Shown here one piece after another: positions 1-4,975 of a stretch of DNA of 5,040 bases. A program made the translations under genes and the position numbers. The first letter of the stretch is position 1. Every line of letters starts with the position of its first letter. The stretch is from Chitinophagales bacterium (lineage in GTDB: Bacteria > Bacteroidota > Bacteroidia > Chitinophagales > UBA2359). The stretch covers positions 1 to 5,040 of the forward strand of contig JAHDDN010000078.1 in the NCBI GenBank assembly GCA_020629335.1, read 5' to 3'. The notes beneath the pieces were generated by a model, which saw nothing but the letters and a program-made list of their open reading frames with translations, was not told the origin of the DNA and made no database searches.

Positions 1-220
1 TTGTTATCGAAATTAACAATTGAGAGGAAGATCCAAATCTAAATTTCAAATAATAAATTTTGAATAAAAATTTAATTAGAATAATTAATGTGGAGAGGAA
101 AAAACTAAAAAAACAAATTGAGTAGGTAATTGGGGGGTAAATTATATATTATAATTTAATATGAAAAAATCTTATTTTAGTCATTTTTGTATTATTTACT
201 ATACTGTGTTGTTGCAGAAA
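1..220. other. AT-rich intergenic start of window, no convincing gene
   Basis: This stretch is very AT-rich and contains no open frame of useful length. A small inverted repeat, TTGTTA at 1-6 with TAACAA at 14-19, lies at the very edge and could be the remnant of a structure cut by the window boundary. The motif GAGAGGA appears twice, near 21 and 93. The only coding-like signal is the possible broken lipoprotein frame beginning at 161, described separately. Homology with the second peptide unit begins only at about 221, so these bases lie outside the duplication. Confidence 0.5.
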
Positions 221-314
221 TAGGACGATTTTAAATGCAAGTTTGTTTCCAAAAGCCCATTTGGCTATTAGCGATTTTCATAAATATATTTCAGAAATCA
301 TAAAATACATTTAA
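161..314 (+). pseudogene. Possible frameshifted remnant of a small lipoprotein-like ORF
   Basis: An ATG at 161 is followed by a run of six A (164-169). As written, the frame ends at TAG after 20 codons (221-223). If the run were one A shorter, the ATG would join the frame starting at 171, which stays open to TAA at 312-314. The joined product would be about 50 residues: a short start, a hydrophobic stretch LILVIFVLFTIL, then CCCRNR. That resembles a lipoprotein signal peptide with a lipobox-like TILC. The frame runs into the conserved non-coding leader of the first peptide unit, and the matching part of the second copy has no comparable frame. It could be a decayed gene, a sequencing error or chance in AT-rich DNA, and I favour chance or decay. 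Confidence 0.18.
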
Positions 315-431
315 GCCATAGACCAAGTCGCATAACTACAATTAGTTATATAACAGATGACCTATCATAATTAAAAAAGATTTATGTATCTACTTTTGTG
401 AGCTTGTGTACCCTTATTAATGGCATAAATA

Positions 432-462
432 TTGGCATCAATAACCCGTAAGTATGTTATAC
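432..462 (+). promoter_or_regulatory. Candidate promoter of first double-glycine peptide gene
   Basis: TTGGC (432-436) and TTATAC (457-462) are separated by 20 bases. The same pair with the same spacing occurs in the second unit (1326-1330 and 1351-1356), although the bases between differ considerably. This conservation against a changed background is the main argument. The pair would put transcription start about 40 bases before the ATG at 511. It does not match the usual Bacteroidota -33/-7 consensus (TTTG and TAnnTTTG) well, so the exact elements are uncertain. Confidence 0.4.
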
Positions 463-510
463 GAGTTCGACTTTTAAATGTTTCATTTTTAACCAAAAAA
501 ATTTATTATT

Positions 511-807
511 ATGAAAAATTTCCAACAATTCGCGATTAAGCAAGAAGAAGCTCACAATATAATAGGAGGAATGACAAGAAGAGAAAGACGTGACATGATG
601 AATCAACTTTCTAGATTTATTACTGAGTTTGATGACTTGAACTTATCTCCTGAAACCTTAGAACAAATTAGACCTACAGTACAAGAATATTACACAGTAG
701 TTAAAAAATACTTTCCTACTTTTGACCAGCACATTAGTGAAACACTCTCAAAATCTTCTTTTGATCTTAGTGCTTATATGAGTAGTGAAGTAAAAATATC
801 GTTTTAA
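511..807 (+). CDS. Small protein with double-glycine leader, copy 1 (putative exported peptide)
   Basis: A 98-residue protein. Residues 1-20, MKNFQQFAIKQEEAHNIIGG, fit the leader consensus recognised by C39 peptidase-containing ABC transporters: hydrophobic I at -12, E at -8, A at -7, I at -4 and GG at -2/-1. Cleavage after residue 20 would release a core of about 78 residues. The core is rich in charged residues and Tyr, has no Cys, and appears to form two amphipathic helices, the second starting at the N-cap-like SPETLEQI. The absence of Cys excludes lanthionine or disulfide chemistry. It is about 70% identical by hand count to the protein at 1405-1686, but ends with an extra SSEVKISF-type tail where the other has only SH. 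The start is fixed by the homologous leader; an ATG at 478 runs into TAA after four codons. No transporter, modifying enzyme or immunity gene is visible nearby. Its activity is unknown: toxin, signal and matrix peptide are all possible. Confidence 0.85.
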   Translation: MKNFQQFAIKQEEAHNIIGGMTRRERRDMMNQLSRFITEFDDLNLSPETLEQIRPTVQEYYTVVKKYFPTFDQHISETLSKSSFDLSAYMSSEVKISF

Positions 808-845
808 TTTTTACTTCTCTAATAGAAAATACAAATAACCAAGAA

Positions 846-884
846 AGCACTGAATTAGCAATCGCTCATTCAGTGCTTTTTTTT
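846..884 (+). terminator. Intrinsic terminator of first peptide gene
   Basis: A perfect 10-bp stem, AGCACTGAAT (846-855) with ATTCAGTGCT (868-877), closes a 12-base loop and runs into eight T (877-884). It starts about 38 bases after the stop codon at 805-807. The second unit has the same GCACTGAA/TTCAGTGC stem with a diverged loop, so it belongs to the duplicated segment. Confidence 0.9.
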
Positions 885-1114
885 GTATAGGAAGTATATT
901 CTTCTTTTAGACTATCCAGTTTAAAAGTAAGAGCAGGAATATATTTATGAGGATTAGATTTGATTATTGCTCCGTTTAACATAAGTACTAATTAGTACCT
1001 GTTTGTTTAGTATTTCAACTTATGATTTAAGATTGTGAGTTTATTGTTAGGCTAACATGAAAAATTTCATTTAAGCTTTCATGTGTCACTTATTGAACAT
1101 ATTTAAAGGGGAGA
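885..1114. other. Non-homologous spacer between the two peptide units
   Basis: This spacer holds no credible open frame and matches neither flank of the duplication. The one clear feature is the short palindrome at 985-998. If the duplication arose by unequal exchange, this stretch would be the material upstream of one copy. It shows no visible similarity to the bases before 221. Confidence 0.6.
985..998. repeat. 14-bp perfect palindrome, possible operator
   Basis: GTACTAATTAGTAC reads the same on both strands. It has no spacer, so it suits binding by a dimeric regulator better than an RNA hairpin. It lies about 340 bases upstream of the candidate promoter of the second peptide gene, and no second copy is seen in the window. 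Palindromes of this length are uncommon by chance but not rare in AT-rich DNA. Confidence 0.3.
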
Positions 1115-1325
1115 TTAGAACAATTTAAATAGCAAATCTATTTCCCAAAGTTTTTTTAACTCTTAGCGATTTTCAAAAACATATTTATAAAATCCAAAAA
1201 CAATTTTTAGCCATAGATCAATTCGCATAAAAACAATTCATTATATAACAACTCCCATATCATAATAAAAAAAACTTTTTGTACCTATTTTTATAAAGCA
1301 TGTATTATTAATCATGGCACAAATG

Positions 1326-1356
1326 TTGGCTTTAATAGACTGATTGCATGTTATAC
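1326..1356 (+). promoter_or_regulatory. Candidate promoter of second double-glycine peptide gene
   Basis: TTGGC (1326-1330) and TTATAC (1351-1356) have the same 20-base separation as in the first unit, and are followed by the shared ACTTTTAAATGTTTCATTTTT-like leader. TACTTTTA at 1362-1369 is an alternative TAnnTTTG-like -7 element here, but the first copy has GACTTTTA, so that alternative is not shared. Confidence 0.4.
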
Positions 1357-1404
1357 GAATACTACTTTTAAATGTTTCATTTTTTAACAAAAAAATTTAC
1401 TCTC

Positions 1405-1686
1405 ATGAAAAACTTTCAACAATTCGCCATTAATCAAGAAGAAGCTAATAATATCATAGGTGGTACTTATACAAGAAGAGAAATTCGTAAGATCATGAAT
1501 CAAGTTACACAATTTGCTAGTCAATTTGATGAAATGAATTTATCTCCTGAAACTTTAGAACAAATTAGACCTATTGTGCAAGAATATTACGAAATTGCTA
1601 AAAAATACTTTCCTACTTTAGATCAGCACATTAGCCAAATGGACGCCAAAACCTCTTTTGATTTGACCTCTTATATGAGTCATTAA
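1405..1686 (+). CDS. Small protein with double-glycine leader, copy 2 (putative exported peptide)
   Basis: A 93-residue paralogue of the protein at 511-807. Its leader MKNFQQFAINQEEANNIIGG differs at only two of 20 positions and keeps the processing residues (I-12, E-8, A-7, I-4, GG). The predicted core of 73 residues is Cys-free. It is best conserved across NLSPETLEQIRP, QEYY, KKYFPT, DQHIS and SFDL. Variation clusters just after the cleavage site (TY versus M), through the first helix, and at the C-terminus. An in-frame ATG at 1372 would add 11 residues, but in copy 1 the equivalent frame is closed by TAA; one extra T removes that stop here. The ATG at 1405 is therefore chosen. By family knowledge such leaders direct cleavage and export by an ABC transporter with an N-terminal peptidase domain. 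The role of the core is not recognised. Confidence 0.85.
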   Translation: MKNFQQFAINQEEANNIIGGTYTRREIRKIMNQVTQFASQFDEMNLSPETLEQIRPIVQEYYEIAKKYFPTLDQHISQMDAKTSFDLTSYMSH

Positions 1687-1738
1687 TTGACTATGACATA
1701 GCTTTTAGTTTTTACTAGCTCAATAAAAAAATAAAAAT

Positions 1739-1776
1739 GCACTGAAATGGCAAATGCTTCATTCAGTGCTTTTTTT
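1739..1776. terminator. Terminator of second peptide gene, possibly bidirectional
   Basis: An 8-bp stem, GCACTGAA (1739-1746) with TTCAGTGC (1762-1769), is followed by seven T (1770-1776). On the minus strand the same hairpin is followed by ATTTTTATTTTTT. It could therefore also end transcripts of the convergent VOC gene, whose stop codon is about 95 bases away. No other hairpin serving that gene is visible. Confidence 0.8.
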
Positions 1777-1870
1777 GTTTCTATTGCTTAATAAAAGTAA
1801 AGACAAAATTACCGATAACTGTTGCATCCGCCTTTACACCAATAAACCAATATACTAATTAACCAATTAA

Positions 1871-2242
1871 CTAAATCGCTTCCAGAAATTCTATGCGATT
1901 GCCGAAGGGATCATAGCAGGAAAAGCGATTATAATTAGGCAATGGATTATACTCTTTTATTTTGACTTGATGGGATAATAAATAGGATTTGGCAGCAGCG
2001 AGATCATCTACGACTAAAGCGGGATGACGTTTGGAAGGAGTGACGCTATCTTCCACGCCAATGTGTAATTCTATGTCTGCTATAAGGAACCAGAAGCCGC
2101 CATTGGCTTGAAGGTCAGTGGGCTTGGGAATTTCTTCAAGAGCGAGGATATTTTTGTAGAAATGATAGCCTAGCTCCTCCTCCCCTTTTGGAATACAAAT
2201 TTGTAGGTGATCTAATCGTTTAAATTGAAAAGGCTTGGGCAT
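1871..2242 (-). CDS. VOC family protein (glyoxalase/bleomycin resistance/dioxygenase fold)
   Basis: A 123-residue protein, the usual length for a single VOC chain, which would form its site in a dimer. It shows the two paired beta-alpha-beta-beta-beta modules. The first runs from LDHLQICIPK (residues 10-19) through GYHFYKNILAL to FWFLIADIELHIGVE (50-64). The second runs from RHPALVVDDLAAAK (72-85) to RFSCYDPFGNRIEFLE (106-121). Candidate metal ligands are H12, H60 or H73, and E118; the DPFGNRIEF motif is typical of the family. Members include glyoxalase I, fosfomycin and bleomycin resistance proteins and ring-cleaving dioxygenases, and the sequence does not say which. No signal peptide is seen, so it is cytoplasmic. 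It begins 26 bases after the stop of the gene at 2269-2814 on the same strand, so the two are probably co-transcribed, with this one second. Confidence 0.88.
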   Translation of the reverse strand: MPKPFQFKRLDHLQICIPKGEEELGYHFYKNILALEEIPKPTDLQANGGFWFLIADIELHIGVEDSVTPSKRHPALVVDDLAAAKSYLLSHQVKIKEYNPLPNYNRFSCYDPFGNRIEFLEAI

Positions 2243-2268
2243 GATAGGTGATTTGAGATCGGCAAGTA

Positions 2269-2814
2269 CTAGCTATATTTTCTGTCCATGATAATTTCGT
2301 AAAGAATAGCTTCTTTCGGATTAAATCTAAACTTTTTCTTTTTTCTTTTCTTTTTAGTAGTCATTGGTTCAAAAGCATCTGGCTCCTTCTTGATTGAATG
2401 CGATTCAGCCTGTATGGCTCTCATAGCTCTTTCATGCCTTGCTTGTTCTCTTTTATTAGCCGCTTTTTGTTGTTCATTGTATTTACGGAAGTATTCGTCT
2501 AATCGATTGGAAGCTTCTGTAACTTTTTCGTTCGATTTTCTTTTAGGAGGCCTTCTATCGAATAATTGTGGGCGTTCTTGTTGAGTTCTTTTGGGTTTAG
2601 ATTGCGGATAATTAACGGTATTAGCTTTGGGTCTTTGTGTCTGAGGCTCTACAAATACTTCTTGAGGTGCTTTTTGTTTTCGTCGAATAATGATTGGCGG
2701 CTCTTCTGCTTGTTTCTTTTGCTTTTTCTTAGAATCAGCAATACCTCCAACGATGGTATAGATCATATAAACGATGAACGCAATAAAACTGATTAGACTA
2801 CCAATATCTTCCAT
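2269..2814 (-). CDS. Single-pass membrane protein with long basic cytoplasmic tail, function unknown
   Basis: A 181-residue protein. Residues about 5-25 form one hydrophobic segment (SLISFIAFIVYMIYTIVGGI) followed at once by KKKQKK. By the positive-inside rule this puts the N-terminus outside and the remaining ~155 residues in the cytoplasm. The tail is rich in Lys, Arg, Gln and Pro and probably disordered to about residue 95. A charged helical or coiled-coil stretch follows (about 97-135, around RLDEYFRKYNEQQKAANKRE). A KKKRKKKK run comes near 154-161, then the ending FNPKEAILYEIIMDRKYS. From memory, that ending resembles the 'KAFIYSEILNRKY' C-terminus seen on many small Bacteroidota membrane proteins of unknown role; a profile search would be needed to confirm this. 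The basic tail could bind nucleic acid, membrane lipids or a partner protein. It is the likely first gene of an operon with the VOC gene. Confidence 0.8.
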   Translation of the reverse strand: MEDIGSLISFIAFIVYMIYTIVGGIADSKKKQKKQAEEPPIIIRRKQKAPQEVFVEPQTQRPKANTVNYPQSKPKRTQQERPQLFDRRPPKRKSNEKVTEASNRLDEYFRKYNEQQKAANKREQARHERAMRAIQAESHSIKKEPDAFEPMTTKKKRKKKKFRFNPKEAILYEIIMDRKYS

Positions 2815-2851
2815 AACATTATTATATTTTACATATTTGTGACAGAGAAAA

Positions 2852-2884
2852 TTTGTTGATTCCCTTGTGTTTATGCTACCTTTA
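2852..2884 (+). promoter_or_regulatory. Weak candidate Bacteroidota-type promoter upstream of the palindromes
   Basis: TTTG (2852-2855) and TACCTTTA (2877-2884), 21 bases apart, resemble the -33/-7 pattern TTTG and TAnnTTTG of Bacteroidota, with one mismatch at the last base. A transcript from here would carry both palindromes as a leader of about 380 bases before the gene at 3271, or form a separate structured RNA. Such matches also occur by chance in AT-rich sequence. Confidence 0.2.
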
Positions 2885-2897
2885 GAACATCAAGCAC

Positions 2898-3050
2898 TCG
2901 TTTAAAGTTTTTCTGCTGGCTTAGAAAATAGCTATTTTTTGTATTTCTGCTTCATTTTTTCGGCACCCAGCGTTGCTATGCACCTCAAAAATGCCTTGAA
3001 TTACTAAAAAATAGCTTCTTTTCAGCTTCACCAAAAAACTTTAAAATGAG
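2898..3050. repeat. Long imperfect palindrome 1 (about 65-base arms)
   Basis: The left arm, from CTCGTTTAAAGTTTTT (2898-2913), pairs with the right arm ending CTTTAAAATGAG (3039-3050). The pairing continues inward through a perfect block, AGCTATTTTTT on the left (2930-2940) against AAAAAATAGCT on the right (3006-3016). It then passes through ATTTC/GAAT-type and ATTTTT/AAAAAT segments to about 2962 and 2984. The more GC-rich centre, GGCACCCAGCGTTGCTATGC and following bases, is left as a loop. Mismatches and single-base bulges are scattered along the arms. This looks like a mobile miniature element, a repeated intergenic element or a structured RNA. It encodes no protein. Confidence 0.75.
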
Positions 3051-3052
3051 TT

Positions 3053-3233
3053 TTAAGGAATGTTTAAAAAATAAGATTGGCATTTGCAGCTAAATATTTT
3101 GTATCAAGACAAGGCGAAAGCCTGTCCTGTAAGGAATACAGTCGATGCAGCGCATCGGCAAGGCTTTTCAACAAAGTATTGGTACAAAAGATTAGTTGCT
3201 AAATGTGGAAATTATTTTTTAAACCTTCCTAAA
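3053..3233. repeat. Long imperfect palindrome 2 with nested hairpins
   Basis: The arms 3053-3110 and 3176-3233 are inverted copies with roughly 75-80% pairing by eye. Both include a perfect GTTTAAAAAATAA block (3062-3074, mirrored near 3212-3224) and a TTTTGTA block (3097-3103, mirrored near 3183-3189). The central 65 bases fold into three small hairpins in a row. GACAAGGC (3108-3115)/GCCTGTC (3120-3126) has a GAAA loop. CTGTA (3127-3131)/TACAG (3137-3141) has a 5-base loop. CGATGC (3143-3148)/GCATCG (3152-3157) has a 3-base loop. An alternative fold extends the main stem by pairing AAAGCCT (3117-3123) with AGGCTTT (3161-3167). The centre is clearly more GC-rich than its surroundings. A miniature transposable element or a structured RNA fits better than a terminator, because no gene ends here. 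Confidence 0.78.
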
Positions 3234-3270
3234 TATAACGATTAAGTTTCTAACTCCAAAATGAAAAAAC

Positions 3271-4908
3271 ATGAGAAAGATTTATTTACTAAGTTTGTTA
3301 GCTTTTAGCTTTAGTTTTTGGGCGAATGGGCAATGTAGTAATACTACTGCTTATGAAACCGTAGATATTAATAATGTCAGTGCCCCTTTCATGAATGGTG
3401 GTGATATGTTTTGGAATTTAAGTGATTCTGAGTACGAGGTTCCACAAGGTAGTGGAAACAAACCGCTTTTTGCAGGGGCCATCTGGATGGGTGGCATTGA
3501 TGATGATGGTACTTTAAAAGTTGCCGCTCAAACTTATCGTCAATCAGGTACAGACTTTTGGGCTGGCCCTTTGGAAGGCGGAGATGACCCAAGCCCTATC
3601 AGTTGTGAATATTTTGACCAAATTTGGAAGGTTAATCAATCTGATATTGATGCTCATATTGCTGATTTCGAGGATGGCACAATTGATGATGTTATGCCAG
3701 AATCTATCATAAAATGGCCTGCAAAAGACAATCCCAATATTACGGCTGATCTTCCATCAGGAGTAAGTTTAGAGGGGCTTGAATTGGCCCCTTTTTACGA
3801 TAAAAATGACGATAATATTTATAATCCTACAGACGGAGATTATCCATTAATCAAGGGCGATCAAGCTATTTGGTATATCTTTAATGATAATGGAGGCGTA
3901 CATGGAGAATCCGGGGGTGCTCCAATAGGTGTTCAGGTGAGTGTATTGGCTTATGCTATTCAAGATGATACACACCTCAATGATGCTGTTTTTATTGAAT
4001 ATACTATAAAAAATCAATCTGCAACTGCATTAAACGATTATTATTTTGGCGTTTGGGCAGATCCTGACTTAGGAGAATATACAGATGATTATGTAGGCTG
4101 TGATCCTGAACAAAACTTGGGCTATGTTTATAATGGAAATGGTTCAGATTCGGTATATGGAGAAGAAATCCCATTAGTGGGGATTAAGATTTTGAAAGGC
4201 TTGGATGATGAAGATGGAAATGATACGGGTATGAGTATGTTCAAGTACTATAATAATAACTTTGATTACAATGGTAATCCTGAAGGTCCTGACGATTTCT
4301 ATAATTATTTAAAAGGTGCTTGGAAAGACAGTACATTGCAGTTAGATAATAATGGAGACCCAACTCAGTTTATGTTTGCAGGTAACCCTTCTAATGCAGA
4401 TGAATGGAGCGAGTGTTCAGAGAATAATCCACCTTCAGATCGTCGCTTCTTGATGAGTACAGGTCCAACAAACCTTCAAGCTGGCGAAGAAAAAATAGTG
4501 GTAGCCAGTATACTCTATTTAGAAGATGACGCAATCGTTCACCCTTGCCCTGATGTAACACCTTTATCAGAGGTCGCAGCAGAAAATCAAACTTATTTTG
4601 AAGAGAATTTAGATTGGTATGGCTCACAATCTGAGTCTTCAGGTGTTAGAATTGAGGTCTTAAGTGTTAGGGAGGATATATCTATTTATCCCAACCCTTC
4701 TAAAGAGGATGTCTTTATTGAGTTGTCAAATCTAATCAATTGGGAACTGATAAATGTTTATGATATTCAAGGCAAATTAGTCAGTCAAGTTCCGAATCCT
4801 TCTAATATCATAAATCTAAATGTTGTTAATTTGAATAGTGGTATCTATGTAGTGGAGGCAATAACAGAGAAAAATCAAGTAATAAGGGATAAAATGTTTA
4901 TTGAATAA
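3271..4908 (+). CDS. Type IX-secreted protein of a conserved Bacteroidota family, with C-terminal sorting domain
   Basis: A 545-residue secreted protein. Residues 1-20 form a Sec signal peptide (MRKIYLLSLLAFSFSFWANG) with likely cleavage just before QC. Residues 465-545 are a type A sorting domain (TIGR04183-like). It contains IYPNPSKEDVFIEL, INVYDIQGKLV, LNSGIYVV and a final DKMFIE, which direct export through the type IX system and removal or anchoring at the cell surface. The body carries blocks I recognise from uncharacterised Bacteroidota secreted proteins: NNVSAPFMNGGDMFWNL, FAGAIWMGG...TLKVAAQTYRQSGTDFW (residues 67-97) and DGDYPLIKGDQAIWYIFND. DKNDDNIYNPTDGDYP (177-192) is spaced like a calcium-binding loop. 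The protein is strongly acidic with many Asp and Asn. No enzyme active site is recognised, so an adhesive, structural or surface role is an inference. The ATG at 3271 gives a normal signal peptide, and the ATG ten bases upstream is out of frame. The gene stands alone, followed by its own terminator. Confidence 0.93.
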   Translation: MRKIYLLSLLAFSFSFWANGQCSNTTAYETVDINNVSAPFMNGGDMFWNLSDSEYEVPQGSGNKPLFAGAIWMGGIDDDGTLKVAAQTYRQSGTDFWAGPLEGGDDPSPISCEYFDQIWKVNQSDIDAHIADFEDGTIDDVMPESIIKWPAKDNPNITADLPSGVSLEGLELAPFYDKNDDNIYNPTDGDYPLIKGDQAIWYIFNDNGGVHGESGGAPIGVQVSVLAYAIQDDTHLNDAVFIEYTIKNQSATALNDYYFGVWADPDLGEYTDDYVGCDPEQNLGYVYNGNGSDSVYGEEIPLVGIKILKGLDDEDGNDTGMSMFKYYNNNFDYNGNPEGPDDFYNYLKGAWKDSTLQLDNNGDPTQFMFAGNPSNADEWSECSENNPPSDRRFLMSTGPTNLQAGEEKIVVASILYLEDDAIVHPCPDVTPLSEVAAENQTYFEENLDWYGSQSESSGVRIEVLSVREDISIYPNPSKEDVFIELSNLINWELINVYDIQGKLVSQVPNPSNIINLNVVNLNSGIYVVEAITEKNQVIRDKMFIE

Positions 4909-4939
4909 AGAGTCTTTACTCTTTTAAGTGATTTTGTAT

Positions 4940-4975
4940 AAAAAGGCCATGATGTTTGTCATCATGGCCTTTTTT
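4940..4975 (+). terminator. Strong intrinsic terminator of the secreted-protein gene
   Basis: A perfect 15-bp stem, AAAAAGGCCATGATG (4940-4954) with CATCATGGCCTTTTT (4960-4974), encloses the loop TTTGT. The stem's own last T bases form the T-run, ending at 4975, and the A-run on the other side could let it work in both directions. A smaller 7-bp hairpin, AAAGAGT (4907-4913) with ACTCTTT (4918-4924), overlaps the stop codon just upstream. The remaining bases to the window end hold nothing identifiable. Confidence 0.93.

Larger units (their letters stand above)
221..884 (+). repeat. Tandem duplication, copy 1 of double-glycine peptide unit
   Basis: This is the first of two homologous units; the other is 1115-1776, with an offset of 892-895 bases along its length. 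The homology covers about 290 bases of non-coding leader, the whole small gene and the terminator hairpin. It can be followed by eye through several blocks. TTAGCGATTTTCA is at 268-280, matched at 1163-1175. An AGCCATAGA...TCGCATAA block is at 314-335, matched at 1209-1230. ATGTTATACGA is at 454-464, matched at 1348-1358, and AAATGTTTCATTTTT precedes the start codon. Similarity stops on both sides at about the same places, so the duplicated piece is a complete expression unit rather than just a gene. Confidence 0.9.
1115..1776 (+). repeat. Tandem duplication, copy 2 of double-glycine peptide unit
   Basis: This is the second homologous unit, starting at a TAGAAC...TTTAAAT block equivalent to position 221 and ending with the T-run of its terminator. 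Small insertions and deletions keep the offset to copy 1 between 892 and 895 bases. The non-coding leader is roughly as recognisable as the gene. That suggests either a fairly recent duplication or selection on the leader itself. Confidence 0.9.
2815..3270. other. Divergent intergenic region filled by two long palindromes
   Basis: These 456 bases separate the minus-strand operon from the plus-strand secreted-protein gene, so both promoters should lie here. Most of the space (2898-3233) is occupied by two adjacent imperfect inverted repeats, listed separately. No protein-coding frame of note is seen. The last 37 bases before the ATG at 3271 are AT-rich and unstructured. They include TAAGTTTC (3243-3250), a weak -7-like match without a convincing -33 partner. 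An ATG at 3261 is out of frame and closes after 15 codons. Confidence 0.7.

Noticed and set aside
221..1776. Lanthipeptide or sactipeptide precursor interpretation of the paired small genes
   Set aside because: Neither core contains cysteine, which both chemistries need, and no modifying enzyme gene lies in the window.
1839..1870. CCAAT-containing short repeats downstream of the VOC gene
   Set aside because: Three loose copies of an AT-rich 5-7-base motif with irregular spacing are expected in sequence of this composition; they are not a CRISPR array or iteron set.
2390..2796. Two plus-strand open frames opposite the basic membrane protein gene
   Set aside because: They are antisense to a better-supported gene, and their Phe/Leu/Cys-rich composition is what the complement of Lys-rich codons produces.
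3108..3160. tRNA-like cloverleaf in the centre of palindrome 2
   Set aside because: Stem lengths and loop sizes do not fit a tRNA, there is no T-loop GTTCRANNC motif, and no 7-base anticodon loop is present.
3053..3233. Retron or group II intron RNA
   Set aside because: There is no reverse transcriptase frame in the window and no domain V-like hairpin or msr/msd layout can be identified.
3389..3712. Minus-strand and alternative-frame open frames inside the secreted-protein gene
   Set aside because: They are fully contained in a gene with a signal peptide and sorting domain, and show no domain or start signal of their own.
4391..4627. Minus-strand open frame of 78 codons within the secreted-protein gene
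   Set aside because: It is antisense to a well-supported gene and has no recognisable motif.
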